A DNA stretch of 64,000 nt, from NCBI RefSeq assembly GCF_014643535.1, contig NZ_BMJQ01000004.1, positions 407,211 to 471,210 on the forward strand. The letters run 5' to 3'. The position numbers and the translations under genes are program-made. A model generated the notes under the pieces. It was not told where the DNA came from. It searched no databases and saw only the letters and a list, made by a program, of their open reading frames with translations. Position 1 is the stretch's first letter; each line of letters begins with the position of its first letter. This DNA comes from Aliidongia dinghuensis. GTDB taxonomy: Bacteria; Pseudomonadota; Alphaproteobacteria; ATCC43930; CGMCC-115725. Below, in pieces: positions 36,916-46,285 of the stretch.

Positions 36916-38054
36916 TCAGCGGCTCCGTCCCTTGTGACCATCGGCAACAGCGCGCGGAACACCGTCCGGCGCGGCTGGCTGTCGAACTCGATCACCCCGC
37001 CATGGTCGCCGATAATCTTGGCGACCAAAGCAAGGCCCAGCCCCGTGCCGTTGCGCTTGGTGGTCACGAACGGATCAAACAGATGCGCCTGTAGATCCTC
37101 GGGGATGCCGGCGCCATTGTCCTGGACCGACACCACCAGGGGCAGATGCACGCGGCTGTCGCTGCCGGGCACCGCAAGCCTGATGCCATGTTGGTAAGCG
37201 GTGGTGAGTGTGATCTCTCCGCCCTCCTCCGGCACCGCTTCTGCCGCATTCTTAATCAGATTGAGGAAGACCTGCACGAGACGGTCGCGATTCCCGCGCA
37301 CCGGCGGCAGCGACGGGTCGTATTCCTCGATGAAGCGAACATGCTTGCCGAACCCGGCCTGGGCGACCTTGCGCGCCCGCTCCAGCACCTCGTGGATGTT
37401 GACCGCGTCCTGTTCGAACGGGTGCGGGTCGGAGAACACGTCCATCCGCTCGACCAGCGCCACGATCCGGTCGGTCTCGTCGCAGATGAGGCGGGTCAGC
37501 TCCTGGTCGGCCGGGCCGACCGTCTGCTCCAGCAGCTGTGCGGCACCGCGGATGCCCGACAGCGGGTTCTTCACCTCATGCGCCAGGATCGCCGCCATGC
37601 CGGTGACCGAGCGCGCCGCATGGCGATGGGTCAGCTGCCGGTCGATCTTCTGCGCGAGTGACAGCTCGTGGAACGACAGCACGACATGACCCGGCCGCTC
37701 GACGACGGGGGCCACCGAGATCGAGACCAGACGCTGGCCCAGCCGCGGCGTCTCGAGGTGCATGCCGAATTCCGAGACGGTGCCGTCCGAGAGGCGCGCC
37801 TGTTCCACGAGTGCCATGATCGGGCTGTCCCGCGGCACGAGCTCGGCCAGCGACAGGCCGGCGAGGACCGAGGCGCCGGCATCGAAGAACTGCTCCGCCG
37901 AGGGATTGACCATCCGGATCCGGTCATGGTCGTCGACGACGACGACCGGCGTCGCGAGCGCCGCCAGCACCGCGTCGGCGTCGGCCGCGCCCGCATCAGC
38001 CACAAGGGGCTGCGCACCGATTGGCCGGGTGACGCCGGTCATGAGGGCCGTCAT
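36912..38054 (-). CDS. ntrB: Nitrogen regulation sensor histidine kinase NtrB
   Basis: A 380-residue soluble sensor kinase/phosphatase controlled by PII proteins that sets NtrC phosphorylation. An N-terminal PAS domain ([37 protein letters not shown]) precedes the HisKA box [20 protein letters not shown] and the ATPase domain with [25 protein letters not shown] and [12 protein letters not shown]. No membrane span is seen. The start overlaps the dusB stop by ATGA (38051-38054), the typical dusB-ntrBC operon of alphaproteobacteria. Confidence 0.97.
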   Translation of the reverse strand: MTALMTGVTRPIGAQPLVADAGAADADAVLAALATPVVVVDDHDRIRMVNPSAEQFFDAGASVLAGLSLAELVPRDSPIMALVEQARLSDGTVSEFGMHLETPRLGQRLVSISVAPVVERPGHVVLSFHELSLAQKIDRQLTHRHAARSVTGMAAILAHEVKNPLSGIRGAAQLLEQTVGPADQELTRLICDETDRIVALVERMDVFSDPHPFEQDAVNIHEVLERARKVAQAGFGKHVRFIEEYDPSLPPVRGNRDRLVQVFLNLIKNAAEAVPEEGGEITLTTAYQHGIRLAVPGSDSRVHLPLVVSVQDNGAGIPEDLQAHLFDPFVTTKRNGTGLGLALVAKIIGDHGGVIEFDSQPRRTVFRALLPMVTRDGAAE

Positions 38055-39037
38055 GCGGCCTGGCGCTCGAGCAGCGGATCGTAGAAGCGTCGGATCTGCT
38101 CGCGCACCTTGTCGGCGTCATCCATCTGGTTGAGGCCCGCGCGGAACTCGGCCGAGGCCGGCAACCCCTTGGAATACCAGGCGACATGCTTGCGGGCCAT
38201 GCGGACACCGGTCTCGCGGCCGTAATGCACGAGCATGTCGTCGAAATGGCTGAGCAGTGCCGCCAGCTGATCGGCCAGCACCGGGTCGCCGACACGGCGC
38301 CCCGATTTCAGGAACTCCGACACCTGGGCGATGAACCAGGGCCGGCCATAGCAGCCGCGGCCGATCATGACGCCGTCGGCACCGGACTGATCGAGCGCGG
38401 TGCGCGCGTCATCAAGCGTCACGATATCGCCGTTGGCGACGACCGGGATCCTGACCGCTTCCTTGACGGTGCGGATGAAGGCCCAGTCCGCGGTGCCGGT
38501 GTAGAACTGCTGCCGGGTGCGCCCGTGCACGGTCACCATCCTGATGCCGCAGTCCTCGGCGATCTTGGCGAGCCGGGGCGCGTTGAGGTTGGCATGGTCC
38601 CAGCCCATGCGCATCTTGAGCGTGACCGGCAGGTCGACCGCCTTGACCGTCGCCTCAAGGATCTTCGCGGCGCCGACCTCATCGCGCATCAGCGACGAGC
38701 CGGCGTGGCCGTTCACGACTTTCTTCACCGGGCAGCCGAAATTGATATCGATGATCTGGGCGCCCAGGTCGGCATTGAGGCGCGCCGCCTCGGCCATGAC
38801 CTCGGGCTCGCAGCCCGCGATCTGCACCGACATCGGAAATTCCTCCGGCGACTTCTCGACCATCTTCATGGTCTGCCGCGTCTGCCGGATCATTGCCTGG
38901 CTCGCGATCATCTCCGACACGACCAGCCCCGCGCCGTGGCGCTTCACCAGGCGACGGAACGGCATGTCGGTCACCCCGGACATCGGAGCGAGGATTACCG
39001 GGTCCTTGAGCGTAACCGGGCCGATAGTAATGCTCAT
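38051..39037 (-). CDS. dusB: tRNA dihydrouridine synthase DusB
   Basis: A 328-residue FMN enzyme that reduces uridine to dihydrouridine in the tRNA D-loop. The TIM barrel start [20 protein letters not shown], the catalytic Cys in [34 protein letters not shown] and [10 protein letters not shown] are all present. ATG 39037 (MSITIGPV) gives the family length; the frame remains open for 69 further codons upstream without family similarity. It is first gene of the dusB-ntrBC-ntrYX run (equivalent to nifR3-ntrBC of older literature). Confidence 0.97.
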   Translation of the reverse strand: MSITIGPVTLKDPVILAPMSGVTDMPFRRLVKRHGAGLVVSEMIASQAMIRQTRQTMKMVEKSPEEFPMSVQIAGCEPEVMAEAARLNADLGAQIIDINFGCPVKKVVNGHAGSSLMRDEVGAAKILEATVKAVDLPVTLKMRMGWDHANLNAPRLAKIAEDCGIRMVTVHGRTRQQFYTGTADWAFIRTVKEAVRIPVVANGDIVTLDDARTALDQSGADGVMIGRGCYGRPWFIAQVSEFLKSGRRVGDPVLADQLAALLSHFDDMLVHYGRETGVRMARKHVAWYSKGLPASAEFRAGLNQMDDADKVREQIRRFYDPLLERQAA

Positions 39038-39291
39038 TTGCTGCGCACGCCGATCGATTTGCCTAAAGCCTGGGCAGCTTACCGGCATTTTCTCGCAACT
39101 GCAACATTGCAGGTCCGAGATGTCGAGAGACGGGCGATGCTGACCGGGCGGGAAGCGGCAAAATAATGCGTTTGCAAACAAATAAAAAGCGCCGGCTTGG
39201 CATGGGAGCCGAGCGGGCGCGTTTCCCGCGGGGCGCTGCAGCACCCGTGTCGCTTGTCCCGCGTGCGACGGACGGGCTAGTCTCCGCCGCC
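39038..39291. promoter_or_regulatory. Divergent intergenic region dusB / ispDF with two palindromes
   Basis: A 254-bp divergent spacer that must hold the dusB-ntr promoter and the ispDF promoter. Two exact symmetric words stand out: CTGCAACATTGCAG (39099-39112, 6-2-6) and GTTTGCAAAC (39170-39179) in an A-rich patch. No gene is seen. The second word is similar in style to the TTTTGC..GCAAAA palindrome in front of pdhA. Regulatory role is only suggested. Confidence 0.3.
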
Positions 39292-40497
39292 ATGAGCGAT
39301 CCTTCCCTTTCCGCCCCCGCCCCCACCGTTCATGTCCTGATCGTGGCGGCCGGGCGTGGCGCCCGCTTCGGCGGGCCTTTGCCCAAGCAATATTGTTCCT
39401 TGGCGGGTCAGCCGGTCCTGCGCCGGACGCTCACTGCGTTTCTTGCCCATCCCGCCGTCGCCGGCGTCCGGGTGGTCATTCATCCGGACGATCGGGCGCT
39501 CTATGACGCGGCGACGGACGGTCTGGATCTGGCCGAGCCGGTGGCCGGCGGGGCAACGCGCCAGGAATCGGTCCGCAACGGGCTCGAGGCGATCGCCCCG
39601 GCCGCGCCTGACCTGGTGCTGATCCACGACGCGGCACGCCCGCTGATCTCGGCCGGGACGGTCGACCGGCTGATCGCGAGCCTGGCCACGCATGTCGCGG
39701 CGATTGCGGCCGTGCCGGTGCGCGACACCGTGAAGCGTGCCGAGGGCAGCCGGATCGCCGACACGGTGGACCGGACCCATCTCTGGCGAGCGCAGACGCC
39801 CCAGGCGTTCCGCTTCGCCGACATCCTGGCCGCCCATCGCGCGGCCGTCGGTCTCGATTTGACGGATGACGCGGCCGTGGCGGAACGCGCCGGTCATCCC
39901 GTGGAGCTGGTCATGGGCGACGAGGACAATTTCAAGATCACTACGGCGGACGACCTCGCCCGGGCCGAGGCAGCCATGATGGCGCGGCTCGGCGACGTGC
40001 GCGTCGGCCAGGGCTTCGACGTGCATCAGCTGGTGCCGGGCGACCATTGCTGGATCAACGGCATCCGCATCGCGCACGACCAGACCCTGCTCGGCCACTC
40101 CGATGCCGACGTCGGCCTGCATGCGCTGACCGACGCCATCCTGGGCGCCATCAGCGCCGGCGACATCGGCCAGCATTTCCCGCCGACCGACGAGCGCTGG
40201 CGCGGCGCCGCCTCTGACAAGTTCCTGGCCCATGCCGGGAGCCTGGTCAAAGCCAAGGGCGGCATGATCGCCCATTGCGACGTCACCATCATTTGCGAAC
40301 GGCCGAAGATCGGCCCGCATCGCGCCGCCATGGCCGAACGCATCGCCGAGATCCTGGGCTTGTCGCTCGACCGGGTCAGCGTCAAGGCGACGACGACGGA
40401 GAAGCTGGGCTTCACCGGCCGCGGCGAAGGCATCGCGGCGCAGGCGACTGCCACGGTCCGCCTGCCCTTCGACCTGCCAGCCCCTGGCATCGCCTGA
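39292..40497 (+). CDS. ispDF: Bifunctional IspD/IspF isoprenoid enzyme
   Basis: A 401-residue fusion doing two steps of the MEP pathway. The IspD part (residues about 12-225, CTP-binding [28 protein letters not shown]) makes CDP-methylerythritol. The IspF part (about 238-401, [51 protein letters not shown]) cyclises the phosphorylated product. The fusion is common in alphaproteobacteria. ATG 39292 is set by the start of the IspD fold; no clear ribosome site is visible, and upstream codons in frame lack similarity. pgpA follows after 8 bp. Confidence 0.97.
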   Translation: MSDPSLSAPAPTVHVLIVAAGRGARFGGPLPKQYCSLAGQPVLRRTLTAFLAHPAVAGVRVVIHPDDRALYDAATDGLDLAEPVAGGATRQESVRNGLEAIAPAAPDLVLIHDAARPLISAGTVDRLIASLATHVAAIAAVPVRDTVKRAEGSRIADTVDRTHLWRAQTPQAFRFADILAAHRAAVGLDLTDDAAVAERAGHPVELVMGDEDNFKITTADDLARAEAAMMARLGDVRVGQGFDVHQLVPGDHCWINGIRIAHDQTLLGHSDADVGLHALTDAILGAISAGDIGQHFPPTDERWRGAASDKFLAHAGSLVKAKGGMIAHCDVTIICERPKIGPHRAAMAERIAEILGLSLDRVSVKATTTEKLGFTGRGEGIAAQATATVRLPFDLPAPGIA

Positions 40498-40505
40498 GCT
40501 CCGGC

Positions 40506-40970
40506 ATGGGCGGAACTGCCGGCGCCAAGCTGCTCGCGACCTGGTTCGGCGCGGGGCTCGCACCCAAGGCACCGGGGACCTGGGGCTCGATCGCGGCCCT
40601 GCCCTTCGCCTGGGTGATCCAATGGTGGGGCGGTTCCGCGGCGCTCGTGCTGGCGGCGACCTTGCTGCTGCTCGCCGGCTGGGCTGCTGCGGACCGGCTC
40701 GTACGGGCGAGCGGCATCAGGGACCCGCAGTCGATCGTCGTCGACGAGGTGGTCGGCCAATGGTTGACCCTCGCCTGCGGACCCCTCAGCATTCCGGCCT
40801 ATCTGATCGGCCTGATCCTGTTCCGGGCCGCCGACATCACCAAGCCGTTCCCGGCGAGCTGGGCCGATCGCAAGATCGGCGGCGGCTTGGGCGTCATGCT
40901 CGATGATGTGCTGGCGGCGATCTATTCCGGTTTCGGGCTCTGGCTCATCGATCGCGTGGTGGGGCTCTAG
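40506..40970 (+). CDS. pgpA: Phosphatidylglycerophosphatase A
   Basis: A 154-residue membrane phosphatase that makes phosphatidylglycerol from its 3-phosphate. Family stretches are TWFGAGLAPKAPGTWGSIAA at the amino end, VVDEVVGQWLTL in the middle and FRAADITKPFPASWADRKIG. Several hydrophobic spans agree with an inner-membrane location. It is placed between ispDF (8 bp upstream) and the pncC gene, whose ATG directly follows its stop. Confidence 0.94.
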   Translation: MGGTAGAKLLATWFGAGLAPKAPGTWGSIAALPFAWVIQWWGGSAALVLAATLLLLAGWAAADRLVRASGIRDPQSIVVDEVVGQWLTLACGPLSIPAYLIGLILFRAADITKPFPASWADRKIGGGLGVMLDDVLAAIYSGFGLWLIDRVVGL

Positions 40971-41459
40971 ATGATCGACGCCGACATCCTCGCCGCTGCC
41001 GAACGGCTGCTCGACCTGGCGCGCACGCGCGGCCTGCGCCTCGGCACGGCCGAATCCTGCACCGGCGGCCTGATCGCCGGTGCCTTGACGGCGATTGCCG
41101 GCTCGTCGGACGTGGTCGAGGCCGGCTTCGTCACCTATTCGAACGAGGCGAAGACGGCGATGCTGGGTGTGCCGTCCGCACTGTTTCCGGCCGTGGGCGC
41201 CGTCAGCAGCGAGGTTGCGGTGGCGATGGCGGAAGGCGTGCTCGCCCAGCTGGCACAGATCGATCTCGCCGTATCGGTGACCGGCATCGCCGGCCCGGGC
41301 GGCGGCAGTGCCGAGAAGCCGGTCGGCCTCGTGCATTTCGGCCTAGCCCGGCGTGGCCGGCCGACTGCGACCACGCACGAGATCTTCCCCGGAGACCGGG
41401 CCGCGATCCGGCGGGCGACCGTCGCGAAGGCCCTGGCGCTTCTGACATCGGCGGTTTGA
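40971..41459 (+). CDS. pncC: CinA-family nicotinamide-nucleotide amidase (PncC)
   Basis: A 162-residue protein equal to the C-terminal CinA domain, which deamidates nicotinamide mononucleotide to nicotinate mononucleotide for NAD recycling. The catalytic motif is GTAESCTGGLIAGALTAIAG, followed by FVTYSNEAKTAMLGV, SVTGIAGPGGGSAEKPVGLV and a late FPGDRAAIR. Its ATG follows the pgpA TAG with no gap. The N-terminal COG1058 domain of long CinA proteins is absent, as usual in this group. Confidence 0.92.
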   Translation: MIDADILAAAERLLDLARTRGLRLGTAESCTGGLIAGALTAIAGSSDVVEAGFVTYSNEAKTAMLGVPSALFPAVGAVSSEVAVAMAEGVLAQLAQIDLAVSVTGIAGPGGGSAEKPVGLVHFGLARRGRPTATTHEIFPGDRAAIRRATVAKALALLTSAV

Positions 41460-41553
41460 CGTTCCGCACACGAGCGCCGTTCGACAGTTGAAACTTGAGA
41501 CCGAATGTCCCAAACCGATGCGATTGGGGCGAATGATGAAAGGTGACTAAAGC

Positions 41554-42519
41554 ATGGCGAGAGACGACGACAGTCCGGCCGCAGAACATTCCCCTGGCCT
41601 GGATCTCGGCCGTCGACTGATCATCCGCGACATCGAGATCGCCGGCTCCGGCGTCATCATCCTCACCGGCCCGTCGAGCTGCGGCAAGGGCGAGATCGCC
41701 AAGGCAATGTGCGAGCTGCTGTCGATCTCGCGCGATCGCTGGCTTTCCATGGGTGACATCCTGCGCCGCACCTATGAGCGCGCCCGCTCGCCAGAGTTCG
41801 TCCGCCTGCTCGAGGAGCGCTACTCGATCAGCGACAAGGTGCCGATCCTCGACTGCATCGACACGACGCCCGAGCTTGCCCGCAAGGTGGAGGAGCAGTC
41901 GGTGGCGCTCGCCGCCGCGCTTGCCGAGAAGCGCGGCGCGTCGGCGGACTGGCGCACGGCGAGCCAGCTCGACTGGCTGGAATACTGCACGACCCACGGC
42001 CTCCTGGTGCCCAACCGCTGGACCCAGGCGCTGATCGCCGCCGACATCCAGCAGCTGCCTGACCTCCACCGGAAGATCTTCCTGCTCGACGGCTACCCCC
42101 GCACCCGGGTCGCGGCCGAGCGGCTGCTGGAAGACCTGTCGGCGCTCGGCCTGCCGGTGCTCAAGGTGCTGCATCTCAGCATCAGCAAGCAGGAGATGCT
42201 GCACCGTGCGGGCCTGCGCGGGCGCATCGACGACGACAAGGCGTCGCTGCTGAAGCGCTTCGACTTCTATATTGAGAGCGTGCAGCCGAGCGTCGACTAT
42301 CTGAAGGAAAAGCTCGGCGCCGACCGGATCGCGCTCATCGACGCGCACCAGCCGCACTACACGATCGTAAACGGCGAAAGCCGCTTCGACCTCGATCGCT
42401 CGATCGAGAGTGTCGTGCGCTCGGCGCTGCGCGGGCTCGGCCTGCCGCGCTTCGTCATCGGCCGGATGCTGGCGTCGCGCGACGCGCGGGCGCTCGACGA
42501 TCAGTTGGCTGCGCAGTAG
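41554..42519 (+). CDS. Divergent adenylate-kinase-like P-loop nucleotide kinase
   Basis: A 321-residue protein that I cannot match to a named family but that follows the adenylate kinase plan. It has an unusual P-loop GPSSCGKG (residues 39-46), SMGDILRR (like STGDMLR of adenylate kinase, residues 65-72), the substrate-binding LLDGYPRT (177-184; DGFPRT in Adk) and RGRIDDDKASLLKRF (222-236; the lid/arginine region). A ~30-residue lead precedes the P-loop, and a long helical insert rich in Glu/Ala lies between the NMP-binding part and DGYPRT. AAGG lies upstream of the ATG. It is alone between pncC and a convergent lipoprotein gene whose end it overlaps by 19 nt. Phosphate acceptor unknown. Confidence 0.7.
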   Translation: MARDDDSPAAEHSPGLDLGRRLIIRDIEIAGSGVIILTGPSSCGKGEIAKAMCELLSISRDRWLSMGDILRRTYERARSPEFVRLLEERYSISDKVPILDCIDTTPELARKVEEQSVALAAALAEKRGASADWRTASQLDWLEYCTTHGLLVPNRWTQALIAADIQQLPDLHRKIFLLDGYPRTRVAAERLLEDLSALGLPVLKVLHLSISKQEMLHRAGLRGRIDDDKASLLKRFDFYIESVQPSVDYLKEKLGADRIALIDAHQPHYTIVNGESRFDLDRSIESVVRSALRGLGLPRFVIGRMLASRDARALDDQLAAQ

Positions 42520-43229
42520 GCGGCCGTGTCGATCTCCTGCACGTCGCGGACGATGGCGCCTTTGCGCACGACAAATTCCGAGAGCCCGACATGGTGCGTC
42601 TCGGAATCCGGCTTCCAGTCGTAGGTGTAGCCCAGCGCCGTGAACGGGTAGCCGGGCCGGTCGAAGCCGACGCGGTAGGAGCCGAGGAGCTGCTGCAGCA
42701 TGAAGCGGTCATGGGCCGCCGCCGTCGCTTCGGCAAGGCCGGCATGGCGGCTCTCCGGCACGTCGAGCGTGCAGGCGCTGGTATTGATCCGCGGGTCGGC
42801 GCAGGGCCGGAACAGGTCGGCGCTGCGCACCGTGAAGGTGAAGAACTTGCGGTCGGTCGCATCGTCCGGCGGCAGGCCCAGGAGCTGCTGCAGGCGGAGC
42901 GTCAGCGCTGCGCCGGAGAGACCGGCGCAGCGCCGTTTCAAGTCGGGGGCGACCGTGATCCAGACGTCGGCGCCGAGCGTGCGGACGAGCTTGCCAACCG
43001 AATGGCTGTCGAGGTCGTAGGCCCAGGTCACCACGTCGGCATTCTTGCTCGTGATCGGGCTCAACCGGGCCTCGAGATCGGCCGGCTGCTTGACCGCGGC
43101 GTCGCGGATGGCGGCCTCGTAGAGCGCCATCGGCGACGGCGGCGGGGGTGCCGGAGGCGGTGGCGGCGGTGCGGCGCAGGCGGCGAGCAGGCTCAGCGTA
43201 CCGATCGTCCCCAGCTGTCCGAACCGCAT
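42501..43229 (-). CDS. Hypothetical lipoprotein
   Basis: A 242-residue predicted lipoprotein: short signal peptide with lipobox LLAAC at about residues 14-18, then a Pro-rich spacer (APPPPPPAPPPPSP) and a soluble domain with DLEARLSPITSKNADVV, GADVWITVAPDLKRRCAG and four or more Cys in the mature part (RCAGL, RPCAD, SACTL, AYCAAN) that could form disulfides. ATG 43229 is favoured over 43256 because GGGGGAG lies 4 nt upstream. It is convergent and 19-nt overlapping with the kinase-like gene. Function unknown. Confidence 0.75.
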   Translation of the reverse strand: MRFGQLGTIGTLSLLAACAAPPPPPPAPPPPSPMALYEAAIRDAAVKQPADLEARLSPITSKNADVVTWAYDLDSHSVGKLVRTLGADVWITVAPDLKRRCAGLSGAALTLRLQQLLGLPPDDATDRKFFTFTVRSADLFRPCADPRINTSACTLDVPESRHAGLAEATAAAHDRFMLQQLLGSYRVGFDRPGYPFTALGYTYDWKPDSETHHVGLSEFVVRKGAIVRDVQEIDTAAYCAAN

Positions 43230-43305
43230 CCCGCTCCCCCGCCGTCGCTGCCGCACCTGATGGTTGCGCGCGATCTTGCGGGGATTCGCCCAGAATGGGA
43301 ACCGG

Positions 43306-43782
43306 TCAAATCGGACGGGGCAGGATTTGCGTAGCGACGCCCGGCTCGCCCGCGCCGTAGAGCCGGCGCGCCCGTCCCTCGAACGCTGCGACCATGCGCC
43401 GGACCGCCTCGCTGAACAGCACCTCGATCACCTTCTGCAGCATGCGCGAGGAGAATTCGAAGTCGACGTAGAAATCGACGACGCAGCCGCCATGCGGCCC
43501 CGGCTCGAACTTCCACTGGTTCTCGAGATAGCGGAACGGCCCTTCGGAATAGGTCACGTGGATCCGGTCCGGCCGGGTCAGCACGACGCGCGAGGTGAAG
43601 CGCTCGCGATACATCTTGAAGCCGATGACCAGGTCCGCCGTGACCTCGTTCTCCTTGCGCGTGCGGATGCGGGCACCCATGCACCACGGCAGGAATTCCG
43701 GGTATTTCTCGATGTCGGCCACAAGGTCGAACAGCTGATCCGGCCGATAGGGCAAAAGGCGGCGTTCGGCGAACTTCGCCAT
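43306..43782 (-). CDS. RatA/COQ10-type START-fold protein
   Basis: A 158-residue polyketide-cyclase/START-fold protein of the COQ10/RatA group. In mitochondria and many bacteria these bind ubiquinone or assist its function; the E. coli RatA name refers to a proposed anti-ribosome association activity. Family stretches are RLLPYRPDQLFDLVADIEKY, PEFLPWC and VDFYVDFEFSSRMLQKVIEV. It lies 24 bp after lipA on the same strand, a pairing common in alphaproteobacteria, so a role in respiratory quinone handling is the better guess. Confidence 0.9.
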   Translation of the reverse strand: MAKFAERRLLPYRPDQLFDLVADIEKYPEFLPWCMGARIRTRKENEVTADLVIGFKMYRERFTSRVVLTRPDRIHVTYSEGPFRYLENQWKFEPGPHGGCVVDFYVDFEFSSRMLQKVIEVLFSEAVRRMVAAFEGRARRLYGAGEPGVATQILPRPI

Positions 43783-43806
43783 TGCTAAGGTGCGTCCCGG
43801 AGCGGC

Positions 43807-44793
43807 TCAGCCCGCCGCGGCGGCGAGCTTGGCCTCGCGGGCGGCGCGCATCCGGGCGAAGTCGGCATCGGCGTGATGGGACGACCGCGTGAGCGGGCTC
43901 GATGCCATCATGAGGAAGCCCTTGCCGTAGCCCATCTTGCGATAGGACTCGAACTCCTCCGGCGTCACGTACCGATCGATCGGATGGTGCTTCGGTGTCG
44001 GCTGCAGGTACTGCCCGATGGTCATGAAGTCGACGTCGGCGGCGCGCAGGTCGTCCATGACCTGCAGCACTTCCTGCCGCTCCTCGCCCAGGCCCACCAT
44101 GATGCCGGACTTGGTGAAGATGCTGGGATCGACCTGCTTCACCATGTCGAGCAGCCTGAGCGAATGGAAATAGCGGGCGCCCGGGCGGACCGTCGCATAG
44201 AGGCGCGGCACGGTCTCGAGATTATGGTTGAACACGTCGGGCCGCGCCGCCGCCACCTTCTCGATCGCCCCCGGCTTGCGCAGGAAATCGGGCGTCAGGA
44301 TCTCGATCGTGGTCGCGGGCGAGCGCTCGCGGATCGCCCTGATCGTGCGCACGAAATGCTCGGCCCCGCCGTCATCCAGATCGTCGCGGTCGACCGAGGT
44401 CACGACGACATGCTGCAGGCCCAGGCCCGCGACCGCCTCGGCGACATGGTCGGGCTCGTGCGGGTCGAGCTTGTCCGGCTGGCCGGTCGCGACGTTGCAG
44501 AAGGCGCAGGCGCGCGTGCACACGCTGCCCAGGATCATGACGGTCGCGTGTTTCTGCTGCCAGCATTCGCCGATGTTCGGGCAGGCGGCCTCTTCGCACA
44601 CCGTGTTGAGCTTGAGATCGCGCATGAGGCGGCGCGTCTCGTGATATTCCTTGCTGATCGGCGCCTTGACGCGCAGCCAGTCGGGCTTGCGCGGCGACGG
44701 CCGGTCCGGATTGGCCGCCTTCTCGGGATGGCGCAGTGCCGCCGGGCTCTGGTCCGGCCGCATGGCCTCGTCTTTCACGATATCGTCCGGCAT
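43807..44793 (-). CDS. lipA: Lipoyl synthase LipA
   Basis: A 328-residue radical SAM enzyme that inserts two sulfurs into the octanoyl group of E2 and GcvH proteins. Both [4Fe-4S] motifs are visible: the auxiliary one in [13 protein letters not shown] and the SAM-binding [10 protein letters not shown]. The C-terminal part has [15 protein letters not shown], whose RSSxH is family-typical. It closes the Pdh block, 69 bp after lpd, so the lipoate maker is next to its client enzymes. Confidence 0.98.
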   Translation of the reverse strand: MPDDIVKDEAMRPDQSPAALRHPEKAANPDRPSPRKPDWLRVKAPISKEYHETRRLMRDLKLNTVCEEAACPNIGECWQQKHATVMILGSVCTRACAFCNVATGQPDKLDPHEPDHVAEAVAGLGLQHVVVTSVDRDDLDDGGAEHFVRTIRAIRERSPATTIEILTPDFLRKPGAIEKVAAARPDVFNHNLETVPRLYATVRPGARYFHSLRLLDMVKQVDPSIFTKSGIMVGLGEERQEVLQVMDDLRAADVDFMTIGQYLQPTPKHHPIDRYVTPEEFESYRKMGYGKGFLMMASSPLTRSSHHADADFARMRAAREAKLAAAAG

Positions 44794-44862
44794 GGGTCCG
44801 CTTGTCTCGTCGGGCCGAGGCTGCCCTACCCTTTTGGAGATAAGGCAGCCCCGATCGAAGCT

Positions 44863-46272
44863 CTAGAAGTGGATAACGCGGCCGTAGGCGTCAAGCACGG
44901 ACTCGTGCATCATCTCCGAGAGGGTGGGATGCGGGAAAATCGTTTCCATCAGCTCCTTCTCGGTCGACTCCAGATTCTTGGCGACGACATAGCCCTGGAT
45001 GAGCTCGGTCACCTCGGCGCCGACCATGTGTGCGCCCAGGAGTTCGCCGGTCTTGGCATCGAACACGGTCTTGATCATGCCCTCGGGCTCGCCCAAGGCG
45101 ATCGCCTTGCCGTTGCCGATATAGGGGAAGCGGCCGACCTTGACCTCATACCCCTCCGCCTTGGCCTTGGCCTCGGTCAGGCCGACGGACGCCACCTGCG
45201 GCATGCAATAGGTGCAGCCCGGGATCTTGGCCACGTCCATCACGTGCGGATGCAGGCCAGCGATGGTCTCGACCGCGACGACGCCCTCGTGGCTCGCCTT
45301 GTGCGCAAGCCACGGCGGGCCGACCAGGTCGCCGATCGCCCAGATGCCGGGTTCGTCGGTGCGCAGATGATCGTCGGTCACCACATGGGTGCGGTCGACC
45401 TTCACCTTGGTGCCTTCGAGCCCGATGCCCTCGACATTGCCGACGATGCCGATCGCGATGATGACCCGCTCGACTGTGATGGTCTCGGTCTTGCCGTTGC
45501 CCTCGATCGTCGCCGTCACGGAATTGGCCGCCTTCTTGACGTCCTTGACCGTGGCGCTGGTGCGGATCTTCATGCCCTGCTTCTCGAAGCTCTTGCGGGC
45601 GAAAGCCGAGATCTCCTCGTCCTCGACCGGCAGCACGCGATCCAGCATCTCGACCACGGTCACGTCGACGCCGAGATTGTGATAGAAGCTCGCAAACTCG
45701 ATGCCGATGGCGCCGGATCCCACGACGAGCAGCGACTTCGGCAGCTCCTTCGGCACCATCGCGTCCTTGTAGGTCCAGATCAGCTTGCCGTCGGACTCCA
45801 TGCCCGGCGCCTGGCGCGCACGGGCGCCGGTTGCGAGGATGATGTTCTTGGCGGTGAGGTCGGCAACCGGCTTGCCGTCCTTCTCGACCTTGAGCTTGCG
45901 CAAGCCGCCGGCGACACCGTCCAAGCGGCCCGAGCCGTCGAACACCGTCACCTTGTTCTTCTTCAGGAGATGCTTGACACCGCCGGAGAGCTGGCCCGCC
46001 ACCTTGCGCGAGCGGTCGACGATCTTGGCCAGGTCGAAGCTCACGTCCTTCGCGGCGAAGCCGTAGGCGTCGAGGTGATGCAGCAGGTGGTTGATCTCGG
46101 ACGTGCGCAGGAGCGCCTTGGTCGGGATGCAGCCCCAGTTGAGGCAGATACCGCCCAGGTGCTCGCGCTCGACCACCGCCACATTCATCTTGAGCTGGGC
46201 GGCGCGGATCGCGGCGACATAGCCGCCCGGCCCGCCGCCGACGACGATGAGGTCGAAATTCTGTTCAGCCAT
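44863..46272 (-). CDS. lpdA: Dihydrolipoyl dehydrogenase (E3)
   Basis: A 469-residue FAD enzyme that reoxidises dihydrolipoyl groups with NAD+. The redox-active disulfide is in GGICLNWGCIPTKALL, FAD binding starts LIVVGGGPGGYVAAIRAAQL, the NAD site is VVGSGAIGIEFASFYHNLG, and the C-terminal catalytic His-Glu pair lies in the HPTLSEMM segment. GAGAGG precedes the ATG. It directly follows the E2 gene (13 bp), so it is the dedicated E3 of the pyruvate dehydrogenase complex. Confidence 0.97.
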   Translation of the reverse strand: MAEQNFDLIVVGGGPGGYVAAIRAAQLKMNVAVVEREHLGGICLNWGCIPTKALLRTSEINHLLHHLDAYGFAAKDVSFDLAKIVDRSRKVAGQLSGGVKHLLKKNKVTVFDGSGRLDGVAGGLRKLKVEKDGKPVADLTAKNIILATGARARQAPGMESDGKLIWTYKDAMVPKELPKSLLVVGSGAIGIEFASFYHNLGVDVTVVEMLDRVLPVEDEEISAFARKSFEKQGMKIRTSATVKDVKKAANSVTATIEGNGKTETITVERVIIAIGIVGNVEGIGLEGTKVKVDRTHVVTDDHLRTDEPGIWAIGDLVGPPWLAHKASHEGVVAVETIAGLHPHVMDVAKIPGCTYCMPQVASVGLTEAKAKAEGYEVKVGRFPYIGNGKAIALGEPEGMIKTVFDAKTGELLGAHMVGAEVTELIQGYVVAKNLESTEKELMETIFPHPTLSEMMHESVLDAYGRVIHF

Positions 46273-46285
46273 GGTCCGACCTCTC

